A stretch of DNA of 64,000 nucleotides from Protula sp. h YS-2021 (taxonomy: Eukaryota; Annelida; Polychaeta; Sabellida; Serpulidae). The translations under genes were made by a program, and so were the position numbers. The notes beneath the pieces are model-generated. The model saw nothing but the letters and a program-made list of their open reading frames with translations. It had not been told where the DNA came from and did not search any database. Location: the NCBI GenBank assembly GCA_949752745.1, contig OX457034.1, positions 3,857,646 to 3,921,645 on the forward strand, read 5' to 3'. This document shows, in pieces, positions 11,700-24,950 of the stretch (within the stretch, counting starts at the first letter, position 1; each line of letters opens with the position of its first letter).

Positions 11700-11733
11700 G
11701 GCGATCAGTGACACACCAAGTTATACAAGGAGT

Positions 11734-13312
11734 ATGGCAGGTTGGTGATACATAGAAGAAAGAACGCAGAGCTTTTGCGCTTCTGCGGTCAGTTTCTGTT
11801 TGGTTTAAAAAGCAGTTTTGGTAGTAGACATGTATTACCTTTATTACATTTATCCCCTGTTATCATAGTCTGTGCATCTAAATGGACACAGGTTTCTCAA
11901 GTCTCCGCAAATTTACATATTATCTGCTCAGATTTACATATTATCTGCTCAGATTTACATGTTATCTGCTCAAAAAGAAATTGTAAATGAACAGAGGCTG
12001 CCAAGGCACTGAATGGACTCTTCCTGTTTCAGCTAATTACAGGAATTTCCTCAGTCCAAAAGAAGAGCGGGAAGTGAAAGCTGTATATGAGGATTTTATA
12101 CACAAGGTGCAGCCAGAGAGCGTCGTCCCCAAGCTTATTACAGCAGGTTTTATGGATGAGGGCTTGCAGCAGAAACTTTCTCTCCCAACTATGACGAAGA
12201 TTGAAAAAAACAAAGCGATTTTCGACGAAGTGGTGAGCCGAGTCACCTACGATCGATTGTGTACATTCCGCGAGCTGTTGGTGAAAACAGACGACCGGGC
12301 GCATGCCGAGTTAGCCCGTCGTTTGCCCGTCCGCGATGTGTCCGTCCACGAGCCCACTCGACCCACTTCTGCACAGGTGACGTCACAACAGATGCCAACC
12401 AGCCAGCCGGTGAGTGGCACCGCCCAACAACCGCCGATGGACGTAGCGGTGACAGCGGCGAATCCCTACTCCGGCACGATGGCCACGCCGACATCAAAAA
12501 TAGACGACTATTATAGGTTCAAACCCAACTCGAAATCACCTGTGGGCTCGGGACTGTGTGTTATTATTCGCAATTTCACGGAAGATATGCCTGAGTACAG
12601 TGCCGATGTGCAGTTAGTGAAGTCCTTTTTTGGAGGAACTCTCGGTTACGAAATCGTGGAAGGTGCTAATTTGACAAATCTTAGTTACGATGAATTTGAA
12701 AATGTTTTAAATGAAATTGTTGATAAACTTAACCACATATTTTCTCCATACGATCGATTTTTCATGTTTATTTTTAGCCATGGGGACAAGCAGGGAATTC
12801 AAATGAACGCCCAGGGAAGTGGTGGAAAAATTGCAGAGGTGCGTAGCTACAAGGTTGAAAGTATGGTATTGAAATTCACACACGAGAAACTCCCGAAAAT
12901 GAAAGATTTCCCCAAGTGTTTTTATATCCAAGCGTGCCGCGGCAATAAAATCGCAAAACCAGCAGGTGATTCTGATGGAAAGCTCGAATTTCACCCAAGC
13001 CCCGTTGCCATGGCTCCGGGAAGGGACATCCTTGTGTGTTATCCATCGGGCCCGGGTTGTTATGCGTGGGTGCCTCCCGGTGGCTCTGTGTTTATCAGTA
13101 AGTGCATTGAGGTGTTTCATGAATATTACAGCACCGAGCATTTGTTAGACATGATGGTTGTCGTGGCCCGCCGTGTCTCTGAGACGACTATGCCCGGAGA
13201 GTATCGAGATGGTCAAGGTCAGCGTCGCTTGGAGAGTAATGTGTGCCAAATGCCGCATTTCGTATCTGCTTTTACGAGGAAATTTTATCTTCATATTACA
13301 CCCACGAATTAA
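11734..13312 (+). CDS. CARD-caspase (cysteine protease), paralogue 1, two coding exons
   Basis: Proposed CDS joins 11734-11740 (ATG GCA G, donor gttggt) to 12033-13312 (acceptor cctgtttcag), giving 428 residues. Residues ~4-95 form a CARD, the adaptor-binding death-fold of initiator caspases. A linker rich in Pro, Thr and Gln follows, then a caspase domain from ~165 to the end. The catalytic dyad is present: H252 in FSHGD and C304 in QACRG. In the small subunit the usual Ser-Trp-Arg reads AWVPPGGS, and the loop after GLCVII lacks the usual Arg-Ser-Gly, so both arginines expected to hold P1 aspartate seem absent. Specificity may be altered (inference). The frame is also open from an ATG at 11987, but that would translate through the polypyrimidine tract. 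The minus-strand paralogue at 40-41.7 kb has the same tiny first exon and intron phase. No poly(A) signal was found close to the stop. Confidence 0.85.
11911..11972. repeat. 21-bp triplication in the caspase intron
   Basis: atttacatattatctgctcag occurs three times in tandem, the third with one change, within intron 11741-12032. No splice role is evident. Confidence 0.85.
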
Positions 13313-13397
13313 TTGATTAGTTCCTACATGTCTATCAGTTACCATGGCAAGAATTGTATCTTTCTAAATCTTCCAACATGGCGGTATCGGGAACTTT

Positions 13398-15400
13398 TTA
13401 TCCCCCGTGAGATATAGGTTTCAGCTTGTCCGTCTGCCTGTCCGCCTTCGTGCACACTCGTGTCTGGCCTATATCTCCGAAACTATGTTTTTCCTGTGGC
13501 ATACGTTTAGAACCTATATTGAAGGTGTGCAACGTCGTATTATTTTTGAAATGGGCCGATAATTATCATAAATACGACTTGTCAAAAATGGCTGTTTTTC
13601 AGAAATTTGTTGGCATGGAGATGGGTTTTGTCCAGATGAGTTCTCAAAAACTATTCGATCCGGCGTTTTGAAATTTTATGCTGTGAAAATATATCTACTG
13701 TACATGTGCAGTGTGCTATTATTTTTGAAAAAGACTAAAAATTCTCAGACTCGTCAAAAATGGCTTTGGTAGAAAGCTGCGTTGTCGGGAGAGGAATAAA
13801 ACGGAAAATAGTTTGTTGGCGCGTTGGAATCCTTTATTCACTTATTCGCCCACACTGTGTGCGCTTGCCCACAATAAACGGAGGGGTCACCCCACAGAAA
13901 CCTACTGGTGCGTCACCAGCGTTAAAACTTGATCGGCGTGTTCTTCAACGTGGTCATAAAGGTCATCAACAGTAACTGAAGAAGACATTCAGTCACACAT
14001 TAATCTCAGGTACACGGCCTTGACACTCACTCACTAAACTAGAATTCTACTTAAACTGACGATTAAATAACAAGTATCGATACATAAACACATCGCTGTC
14101 AAATGAAATAAACCGCTGAAATGTACAGACATATTTTCTGAAATATTGGCCTTTACGTTTTTCTGTTAAAATACAGGTAAGTGATTAAGACAACACAATA
14201 TTAATAACATGACGATAGCTTACCGAAAACTATTTTGGCTCCTCCTACAACTTTCTAAAGTAAATCCGTGTTGTTTCATGCACCCATTTATCTACTTAGA
14301 GATTCGGTGCTTATATTCTTATAAACAGCCTCAAATAACTATCCAACTTCAGGACGTTACAATTATCCTGTTCTTTTATCTTAATATTGTCCACTGTTAG
14401 ACCTTAACTTCTTGTTCACTTTGTCCACCGTCTGAACCTTCAGTTCTTGCCCCCTTGTGGGAGTCTTGAATTTGTCCACTTGTTAGGACTTAGACCTCTC
14501 TATCCATGTTTTTTTTATCTCGAGGGCGTTACCCCGGAATCACTCCAAGATGGAACAAAATGACATATTCCTATACCCAAGTTCTACCCCCAGGGCGGAC
14601 CCGTGCAATACGTGCCCCGTCCCCAATTCGGGATCTTATTGGCTACAGTATCTAAAGTAGTCTACAACAATAGGCGGAATCACTGACCTAATAAACTTAT
14701 CTAATTTGACCATTATGGCAACCAAAGGGTCTGACGGATTTTACTTATATAATAACCCCTATGGCAAACATAGAAACCCCCGCCCAGAGATCCTTGATGG
14801 CTGCGGGTGTTGCATAATGTCTTATCTTTTACACAAAATCAAACCAGTTATTATTAGTGAGGGAAAGCAGTATTTACTTGGATTCTTTGAAACCACAAGG
14901 TTGTCCGGTCGTAAAATACATCAATACACTAAAGCAATGGCAGTTCTTACTAATCTGATTGAGAAATAGCATCAAAAAGTTGAAATTGAATGCCCAAAAA
15001 ATACAGAGAAATTCATAGATTTAGCCCATTTAAAAATAAAACAGAAACCGCCCGTAGCGGTTTCTACGGGCTGTTTTCGGGAAATTTGTTAGCATGTTCA
15101 GACGAGTTCTCAAAAACTATTCGCTCCAGCAATCTGAAATTTTATGCAGGGAAAATATATATATTATGGATGTGCAACGTCGCATTATTTTTGGAATCGG
15201 CTAAAAATTCTCAAAAATACGATTTGTCAAAAATGTATATTTTGATGGAAACTTATTTGCACGGACATAGATTTTGTCCAGACGCGTTCTCCGAAACTAT
15301 TCCATCTAGCGTTCGGAAGTTTTTTGCGGTCAAAATATATATATTGTACGATGTGCGAAGTCTTATTATTTTTTAAATCGACAAAAATTGTTGGGCAATG
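13398..15400 (-). mobile_element. Rolling-circle element core, split by an insertion
   Basis: Head-like sequence atcccccgtgagatat with a tccgtctgcctgtccgcc run begins near 13398. Core units with ttctcaaaaactattcg, gaaattttatgc and cgtattatttttgaaa occur at 13490-13760 and again at 15080-15376. The units resemble, in part inverted, those of 30605-38517 and 25550-26163 (tgcgacgtcgcacaac, tatatattttcact). The core is interrupted by unrelated sequence at about 13766-15072. The element edges are approximate. Confidence 0.45.
13766..15072. mobile_element. 1.3-kb insertion of unknown type
   Basis: It splits a core unit: caaaaatggct lies on the left and gttttcgggaaatttgtt on the right, where undisturbed units read caaaaatggctgtttttcag. 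Just before the right edge is a perfect hairpin, CCCGTAG-cggttt-CTACGGG. That could make it another rolling-circle-type element, but no transposase was seen. A small frame at 14715-14969 (starting MATKGSDGFYLYNN) has no recognised family. Other short frames are unconvincing. Confidence 0.35.
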
Positions 15401-16284
15401 TAGGGTTTTGAATTCTATTGAATTTACTAACATCCAATGACATAATGTGTTTAACTTGACAGCATTGCGTACCACCACGGAATGTATTGCGCCATATATA
15501 GGAGAAACTGGGAGAATATATAAAGTAGGTACATGGGTAGGTATAAAATTTAGAGGTCTTCGCGTTCCCGGGAAAGGTGGAGCGGGGAGGAGGGCGGCTA
15601 TAAATTCTACACAAGAACGCATTCTCTGGTTATTACTCCCATCGGTTATGTCTATTTTAGAGATTCTGCCCCTTTTATAGCAGTAAATAAGTCTTGGTAT
15701 AAATAATTAAATTATCATAAATTCATTGTCATAAATGCAGTTAGTTTTTCATGTTTTTCATTTTCGTGTTTCAGATAGCACACAACAATTTTTATGTACT
15801 TTTTATCAGTAATTAAATTCGATATCAGCAAGTCAATTTTTCGAAGTTTTCGTTGTGTGTGCACGGTTACGAGTGGAATGGAGTGAAAAGAAATCGAGCG
15901 GCCTCAACGGCCGCGTGTCCAAAATGTGAAGGTCATATGATATGTGTTTTGTTTGTTTTTGTTTTGTTTTTTTTGTGCTCACATTTTCGTGCAGCAAACA
16001 GCTCAAACGCTTTAAATTGACACGCTATAAATTCGTAATAAAGGCATCCCTTCTAACATATGCTTTCGAAAGATATTTGCTCAGTGGTTGAGACCTTCAG
16101 TTGTATTCTGTACCATGGGTTTTTCTCAATTTGCGTGCAGTGCAATTTTGGGAAACGTTAACCAATGACACTTTCTATTTTTGCGTGCGTTTACGTGTGT
16201 TGTACTGTCGGAAATAAGTGCTGTTGATGTACGTTTATAGGATTGGCTTTTGGTGACAGACTGTTGGTATATATATATACATAT
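15401..16284. other. No recognisable gene
   Basis: Contains a short inverted repeat GCGGCC-tcaac-GGCCGC near 15898 and a T/G-rich run near 15960. A plus-strand frame at 15447-15680 and a minus-strand frame at 15227-15622 overlap and show no domain. It ends in a (TA)n next to a foldback element. Confidence 0.45.
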
Positions 16285-16971
16285 CTGCAGATCAGGGGAT
16301 CTGTAGAATCCGCGAATCTGTAGATACGCTGGTTTGACCAGCGAATCTACAGATCCGCTGAAAATTTTAGCGGATCTAACTGATCCGCTGATTTGGGGCC
16401 GAGAAAATTCTACTGATCCGCTGAAATGATTGACGAAGCTAAAGTGATCTGTTCTGCATTTTAAACTTCTGATGTTACGTTATAGTACAAACAAAAGTAG
16501 GTATAAAAGACTTTTATAAGCCACTGCTCCAAGTACTAACTTCTACCTGTGATTATTACTTAAAAGCCAAATTCACTCATGCAATCAATAACTCTTAGGA
16601 AACCCTTTCATCGATAATGGAACTCCAACTGCAATTAAGGAAGCTGATCATTGAAGCACTAGTATTTGTGATCATGACTTAAAAGCAAAATTTACTCTTA
16701 TAATCAGTAACTCTGAAAAAAACTCATTCATCAATAATGAAGCTCCAATTGCAATTGAGGAGGGTTACATCTTGTTTGTACACGCTAGGCTAGATGAGAA
16801 CTGCTTGAATAATTCTGCTGTAAAGCGGGCTTCAAAGTCACTCGCCATATCTGTTAGATCCGCTATAATTTTCAGTGGATCTATAGATTCGCTGGTCGAA
16901 CCAGCGTATCTATAGGTTCGCTGAAATTTTCAGCGGATCTAGATTCGCTGATTCTACAGATCGGCTGTAAC
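16285..16971. mobile_element. Foldback element, family A, copy 2 (short, diverged)
   Basis: Both ends carry arrays of the family A palindrome in altered form (agcgaatctacagatccgct, gcggatctatagattcgct), inverted relative to each other, and the right end reads cggCTGTAAC. The left terminus has decayed. The 440-bp interior contains a ~128-bp direct duplication (acttaaaagccaaattcac at ~16559 and acttaaaagcaaaatttac at ~16678). It is flanked by (TA)n and ends 12 bp before the family B element. Confidence 0.65.
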
Positions 16972-16983
16972 GTATATATATAT

Positions 16984-18221
<1,238 letters not shown>

Positions 18222-18361
18222 GGGCCCCTCGTTAATTCGTACTCCTAGGGACCAAGGGAAAAAGTACGAAGTAACCGAGGTCCAATTAACCGGGTGTCAA
18301 ATTTTTTTCGAATGGATAAAAACAACAATGAACCTTCAAGCCTTGCGCTTTTCGAGCAGGC

Positions 18362-18577
18362 TCAAATTTGGCTGGTTTCAACACCATTGATTATTTTATC
18401 CTTATTCCATGAAGCAAGTATATTTTTAGGTACCCCGTACTCCGTCATTAATTCAGTTCTGGTTGTAGGGCCACTCGTTATTTGCTTTGACACTTTGAAC
18501 TTAAGGTTCATTGTGTAATCACTGTGTTTTTCGTTTTGATGCCATTTAGCAAGTTGAAATGCTTGACCACTGTTCAA
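18362..18577 (-). pseudogene. Transposase N-terminal fragment (psq/CENP-B type helix-turn-helix)
   Basis: On the minus strand the frame includes LKFKVSKQ, RTELMTEYGVPKNILASWNKDK, the pattern of the first helix-turn-helix of pogo/Tigger transposases (established family feature). A start reading MASKRKT lies just upstream in another frame, so a frameshift separates it from the rest. The frame stops after GVETSQI and no DDE catalytic domain follows. It is a remnant of the enclosing element. Confidence 0.5.
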
Positions 18578-18826
18578 AATTTATATACACGCTCCGGAGC
18601 GCGCCGTGTCCACAGAAGACAAACGACATCTTAAGCTGCTGCATAGTACGTGACAGACGATGCTCAGGGTTAGTGGCCAGTGTAAACGCTTTGCACACTA
18701 AGACACTCGGTATATTGAGTAGAACACGTGAATCATAATCCCTAAACTCCCATCATTACTGCCCCACAATGCACATTATGCAGCCCCTTCATCTCGCCAC
18801 ACATGATGCCTGAGTAACGTGTTGTT

Positions 18827-19512
18827 TATTCCCCACAGGGGGAATATATGCGATCAATCACGTGTCGGTCTGTCTGTCGGTCGGTCTGTCATCAAGAGCT
18901 TCTTTTTATTCCCCACAGGGGAAATATATGCGGTCGACCGCGTGTCTGTCGGTCGGTCTGTCATCAAGACCTTGTTAACACGATAACTTAAAAACTCCTG
19001 CAAGGATTTTCATGAAACTTAGAGTGTAGCTTCTATGGGAGCAAACACAGATCGGTATTGTAAATGGGCCAGGTCCGTCCAAGGAAAATGGACCAGCTGG
19101 ACTAAGAAAATTTCAGCTCTTCATTGACTATTGTGTGACCTTGTTAACACGATAACTTAAGAACTCCTGCAAGGATTTTCATGAAACTTGGCATGTACCT
19201 TCTATGGGAGCAAACACAGATCGGTATTGTAAATGGACCAGATCCGTCCAAGAAAAATGGGCCAGCTGGACTTAGAAAATTCTAGCTCTTCATTAACTAT
19301 TGTGTGGCCTTGCTAACACGATAACTTAAGAACTCCTGCAAGGATTTTCATGAAACTTGGTATGTAGCTTCTATGGGAGCAAACACAGATCGGTTTTGTA
19401 AATGGACCAGGTCCGTCCAAGGAAAATGGACCAGCTGGACTTGACTATTGATGGCCGTGTTTAACTGATGGGGGGCCTGTGGGGAATATGTGGGCTTTGC
19501 ACACTGCTCTAG
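18827..19512 (+). mobile_element. Rolling-circle element, 'attcccc' family, copy 1
   Basis: The head TATTCCCC-aca-GGGGGAATA occurs twice, at 18827 and 18907 (the second with a slightly changed arm), each followed by a gtctgtcggtcggtctgtc run. Three ~175-bp core units follow (aacacgataactta, tgcaaggattttcatgaaac, cagatcggtattgtaaatg). The head start TATTCCCCACAG returns inverted as CTGTGGGGAATA at 19477-19488. The end is ctgCTCTAG followed by TT. Other copies at 28839-29103 and 63084-63307 (both minus) share exactly this 3' end. Confidence 0.75.
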
Positions 19513-20313
19513 TTTTAACTGTGTGGCATGCCTAATCTGCATGGCTCTGCATTGATAAAAGACCGGAATAGAAAAAAATTGAGGGTAAATTTTGGGACGA
19601 GTCCTCGTTAATTCGTACTTTTACATAGAAGTGAATGGGTCCCAAAATCGGGACCGACGGAATTGGTACGAATAAGCCGAGGGACCGAATTAACCGAGGA
19701 CGAATTAACGAGGGGCCCCTATATATATATATGCTATGTTTAATTTGTGATTTTAGGGACGAGTTCCTCCGCCCATTCCACCAAATTCGGTTGTATTTTA
19801 TCGTGGAGAGGTGGCAAATTTACATTCCGGTCCAGCCAGGCCGCCGTGACCCCTACATGGCATTGCGCACGAAGTGCACTTCTTCTAACTCGCTTGGTCA
19901 GATTAAGCCATTTAAACGAACCTCACGACTGTCACGAAGCTCCGTAACTTGTGAACCTGTCTTTTTTCAACTGATTTTTTTCTGAACTTTTTTTTCACAT
20001 GAATTTGTCACTTTTTAGCCCAGCTTACGGTACACGTAAGTTGGGGTATTCCTATCGGTTTGCGGGTGGCGTCCGTTAGTGAGTTAGTTAGTTAGTTAGT
20101 TAGTTAGTTCGCTGTAAACTTTGTTTCTAAATGCATCTCCTCCTACAATTTTGATCCCATGCCATTTATTTTTTGGTGTGAGGCATCCCTAAGGGGTCGT
20201 GCATACGGCTTGTGCTTTTCTAGTCGATCGGGTGATTTTTGAATTTTTGGCGAATTTTTAAAGAAAAAAATTAAAAATGTATCTCCTCCTACATTTTTGA
20301 CCCGATGTCATTG

Positions 20314-23085
20314 TGTCTCCCCGACCAAGGGGAGACATATAGTGTTTGTACGTTCTGTGTGTGTGTACGTGTGTGTGTGTGTCTGTGTGTGTGTGTGTGT
20401 GTGTGTCAGTCTGTTGTGAACAAAGTGTTGTGTGCAAGATATCTCGAGAACGAAACGTCGGATCGACTTCAAACTTGATCGAATTATTCCTTGGTAAGGT
20501 CGGACGGTTCTATCAACTTTTGACGCATGTCACGTGATTAGGGCAAGCGTATGACGTCATTACGTAAAAATCTTGTGTGCGAAATTTCTCAGCCGCTGAA
20601 CATCGGAGAAAATTGAAACTTGGTGGGATTGTTGCTGGGTTGGTCCGAAAGACTCTGTAGATTTTTTTCGCGAGTAGAACGAACGAATGCGGCGTATGAC
20701 GTCATCACGCAGAATATGTATATATTTTGAACAAGATCTTGTGTGCAAAATATCTCGATAACGGAAAGTCCTATCGACTTCAAATTTTGTATCAATATTC
20801 TTTGGGTCAGTCGGCGGGTTCTATCAATTTTTAGCGCTTGTCAGTTGATTAAGGCAGGCGTATGACGTCATTACGTAAAAATCTTGTGTGCGAAATTTCT
20901 CAGCTGCTGAACATCGGAGAAAGTTGAAACTTGGTGGGATTGTTGCTTGGTTGGTCCGAAAGACCCTATATATTTTTTTCGCGAGTAGAACGAACGAATG
21001 CGGCGTATGACGTCATCACGTAAAATATGTATATATTATAAACAAGGTCTTGAGTGCAAAATATCTCGATAACGGAAAGTCCTATCGACTTCAAATTTTA
21101 TATAGATATTCTTTGGGTCAGTCGGACGGTTCTGTCAACTTTTTACGCATGTCACCTGATTAGGGCAGGTGCATGACGTCATTACGTAAAAATCTTATGT
21201 GCCAAATTTCTCAGCTGCTGAACATCGGAGAAAGCTGAAACTTGGTGGGATTGTTGCTTGTTAGGTCCGAAAGACTATAGAATTTTTTCGCGAGTAGAAC
21301 GAACGAATGCGGCGTATGACGTCATCACGTAATATGTTTTATTTTATAAACAAGGTCTTGTGTGCAAAATATCTCGATAACGGAAAGTCCTATCGACTTC
21401 AAATTTTATATGAATATTCCTTGGGTCAGCCGGACTGTTCTGTCAATTTTTGGCGTGTCACGTGATTAGGGCGGGTGTATGACGTCATTGCGTAAAAATC
21501 TTGTGTGCGAAATTTCTCAGCTGCTTGACGCCGGAGAAAGCTGAAACTTTGGATTATTCCTTGGTAGGTCCGAAAGAAAATCTAAATATTTTTCACGAGT
21601 AGAACGAACGAAAGCGCGTATGACGTCATCGCGTAAAATGTGTATATTTTGAACCAGATCTTTTATGCATAATATCTCGATAACGGAAAGTCATATCGAC
21701 TTAAAATTTTATATGGATATTCCTTGGTTCAGTCAGACGACTGTTTCGACTTTTGACAGGTAAAAAGTTATCTGTTCTTAAGCAAAATATCTCGACATCG
21801 GAAAGTCGGATCGACTTTAAATTTGGTGTAGTTATTCCTCGGATAGGTCACACGGTTTTATTAAACACTATTGAACTCGTATAGAAAATCAGGAAAGGTG
21901 CATAACGTCAACAGCCCCCCCCCCCACCCCAACCTCCCCATTTTTGGCTGCTTTGTTATCTGTGCATGGGTGTTAACTGCGCTGGGGATTTCGGAAGATT
22001 TTCCCGAAGATTCTCTAGTGTTCCTGCATTCTTTAGAAAGCTAAAAACAGTAACAGCATTATTGTCGGTCCATTGCTATTTGTTATTGCCTGAAATTGAG
22101 CTTTTTGTGCATTTCTCATCTGTGGTTGTTACGTAACATGCCACTCAGTCAGGGGTCAGTGCCAGTTGCGGTGCATGATGGAGTCGTTATCTACGAGGTC
22201 ATGGAATGCTATTGTCGTATTATAGCTCTAAGCAGCTCTAGCTATTGATTTTTTTTCGCCGCATACTTGATTAGGTTGTCAAGATGTGCTATATATAGGA
22301 GCCATGCTGTATCGATTAGCATTGTGCGCAGAAGCATTTTTCGCTATTAAATTGGGTCGTCTGATATCTTGTGTTATGGGGAGCAGCTCACCATTTTGCC
22401 TACGAACTGCCTCCCCCTTCTCCCACCGAGGTGCGTCATCTCTGATGCGCAGTTACGAAGAATGCCTTCCTAGTGCTATTTGGCCGATGGGAATGTGCGA
22501 AGACAAGGTAGTCTATCATGGCTATAACTACACTTAGGGTACAGACTGTTACCGTTGCCTTGGGTAAAAGGGTTAGAGTTGTTTTTATAGTCGGACCTAC
22601 AGTAAATAGCTGGGGGCGGGGGGGGGGGGGGGCGTGTGGAGGATGATGGTTAGCAAAAAAAAAATCCCGACCACCTTCAAGACCCGGATAAAAAGATGTA
22701 AGGTAAGAACCGTTTGTCGTGACCCCTTCCACATTCAGGTAAAAAGACGTACGGTAAAACCTGCCTGTCTTGACCACCTTCCAGACCCGGATAAAAATGT
22801 AACCTACAGTAAAACTGCTATAGTTACCAACTTCAGATCTGGATAAGAGGGGCCTACAGTAAAACCCGTTTTAGCGACCACCTCTCAGACTACGATGAAA
22901 AAAGATGCTCATTTATATCTGTTTTAGTGACCACCATCTGTTTGGTTTCTTTTAAGATTTTTACAATGAATGAAGGTTATGTTTGCAGAAATGAATATTT
23001 TGTTTCAGTTTGGGGGTGGGGGGGAGGGGGGTCATGGGTTTAGTCGGGGAGACATTTGTTTTTGTTCACAAAAACAAGAAACTTA
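20314..23085 (+). mobile_element. Nested rolling-circle element with ~310-bp core and CRE-like sites
   Basis: Head TGTCTCCCC-gacca-AGGGGAGACA (20314-20337), then a (GT)n-rich run. Five ~310-bp core units start at atctcga (20441, 20752, 21063, 21371, 21673), with a partial at 21789. Each unit carries two TGACGTCA palindromes. The 5' TGTCTCCCCGAC returns inverted as GTCGGGGAGACA at 23043-23054. It is followed by a perfect 10-bp hairpin TTGTTTTTGT-tc-ACAAAAACAA and gaaacttaag. The segment 21850-22560 shows no feature, and 22560-22900 has other repeats. Confidence 0.7.
22575..22930. repeat. ~60-bp degenerate repeat with 'acagtaaaacc' and 'gaccacc'
   Basis: Five or so diverged units combine cctacagtaaaac, tagcgaccacc/cttgaccacctt and cagacccggataaaa. 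A G-run of about 16 precedes it at 22614-22631. Origin unknown; it lies inside the nested rolling-circle element. Confidence 0.55.
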
Positions 23086-24179
23086 AGTAGGTATCGATTG
23101 AAAGTGTGTAATATAAGCCTGCACTCTTATGTTTTGTGTGCACTGGCCGCTCTAGTTTATTTTTGGTATGAGGCACCCCTAAAGGGTCGTGCATACGGCT
23201 TGTGCTTTTTTAGTCGATCGGACAATTTTTGTATTTTTTGGGATTTTTTTAAGCAAAAATTTTGAAAAAAATGCATCTACTCCTACAATTTTGATTCGAT
23301 GTCATTTATTTTTGGTGTGAGGATTTCCTAAGCAGTCGTGCATACGGCTTGTGCTTTTTTAGTCGATCGGGTGATTTTTGAATTTTTGGGGATTTTTCAA
23401 AGAAATTTTAAAATGTATCTCCTCTTACATTTTTGACCCGATGTCATTTATTTTTGGTATGAGGCACCCCTAAAAAGTCGTGCATACGGCTTGTGCTTTT
23501 TTAGTTTCTATTATTGGGGAATTTTTTAAGCAAAAATTTCGAAAATAATTCAAAATGCATCTACCCCTACAATTTTGATTCGATGTCATTTATTCTTGGT
23601 GTGAGTGCATACGGCTTGTGCTTTTTAGTCGATCGGGCAATTTTTTTTTTTTTTTGGTTTGAGGCATCCCTAAGGGGTTGAGAACACGACTTGCGCTTTT
23701 TAGTCGATCCGACAATTTCTGTATTTTTGGGAATTTTTGAAGAAAAAAATGCATTTCCTCCTACAGTTTTTATCCGATTTCATTTATTTTTGCTATGAGG
23801 CATCCTTAGGTAGGTCTCGCATACGGCTTGTGCTATTTGACTCGACTTGGGAATTTTTGATTTTGGGGGGAATTTTTGATGAAAATACCTCAAAATGCAT
23901 TTTCTCCTGCAGTTTTGATCAAACATCATTTATTTTGTGGCTGAGGCATGCTCAGGGTGTCGTGAATATGGCCTGTCTTTTTCAGTCGATGAGAGAATTT
24001 TTGGAGAAAAAAATTCAAAATGCATTTCCTCCTACAGTTTTTATCAGATTTCATTTATTTTCGATATGAGCCGTTTCTAGGGGGTCATGCATACAGCTTG
24101 TGCTTTTTGAGTGAATTGGAAAACTTTTGAATTTTTTCGGAATTTTTGAAAAAAAAAATTAAATGAATCTCCTCCTACA

Positions 24180-24950
24180 GCGCATAAACGCAAGTTAAAT
24201 GAACTTGCACAGTAGTCAGATTTAAACACCGCACATCGACGTAAGTTAAATAAACATTCGCAGTAGTCCAAATTAAGTACTCCGCATCGATGCAAGTTAA
24301 ATAAACATGCGCATTGGTCCGAAATGTGAACTGCGCATCGACGGAGGATAAATAAAGATGCGAACTGGTCCAAAATAAGCACCGCGCATCAACGCAGGTT
24401 AAATAAACATGCGCACTGGTCCGAAAAAAAGAACTACGCTTCGACGTAAGTTGAATAGACATGCGCAGTGGTCTGAAATGCGAACCGCGCATCAACGCAG
24501 CGTAAAGAAACATGCGCACTGGTCCGAAATGCGAACCGCACATCGAGGCAAATTAAATAAACATGCGCAGTCGTCCGTAATGCGAACCGCGCATCAATGC
24601 AAGTTAAATAAATATGCGCACTGGTCTGAAATGAGAACCGCACATCAAGACAAGGTAAATAAACGTGCGCACTGATCCGAAATAAGAACCGCACATCAAC
24701 ACAAGGTAAATAAACGTGCGCACTGATCCGAAATAAGAACCGCACATTCACAACAGGTAAAAAAAACATGGGCGCTCGTTAGAAATGCGAACCGCACATC
24801 AACGCAAGTTAAATAAACATGTGCACTGTTCCAAAATGAGAGCCGCGCATCTACGCAAAATTAAATAAACATGCGCACTTGTCTGAATAAGAACCGCGCA
24901 TCAAGGCAAGTTACATAAATATGCGCACTGGTCCGAAATGCGAGCGTTGT
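24180..24950. repeat. 52-bp minisatellite, about 15 copies
   Basis: Units read roughly aagttaaataaacatgcgca, ctggtccgaaatgcgaaccg, cgcatcaacgc with a 51-52-bp period. The same satellite recurs at 32530-32880 inside a different nest. In both places the same ~190-bp terminal segment follows (tatcggtctatgttc, agcccaatttttcagg), so it belongs to this rolling-circle family. Frames across it are artefacts. Confidence 0.85.

Noticed and set aside
11987..12032. ATG at 11987 as the caspase start
   Set aside because: The 16 residues before the CARD come from an intron-like polypyrimidine tract ending in tttcag. The paralogue supports the upstream ATG GCA G exon.
24175..24769. Cys- or His-rich repeat proteins on both strands
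   Set aside because: They follow the 52-bp minisatellite. Reading frame drifts with unit length and no start or domain is present.
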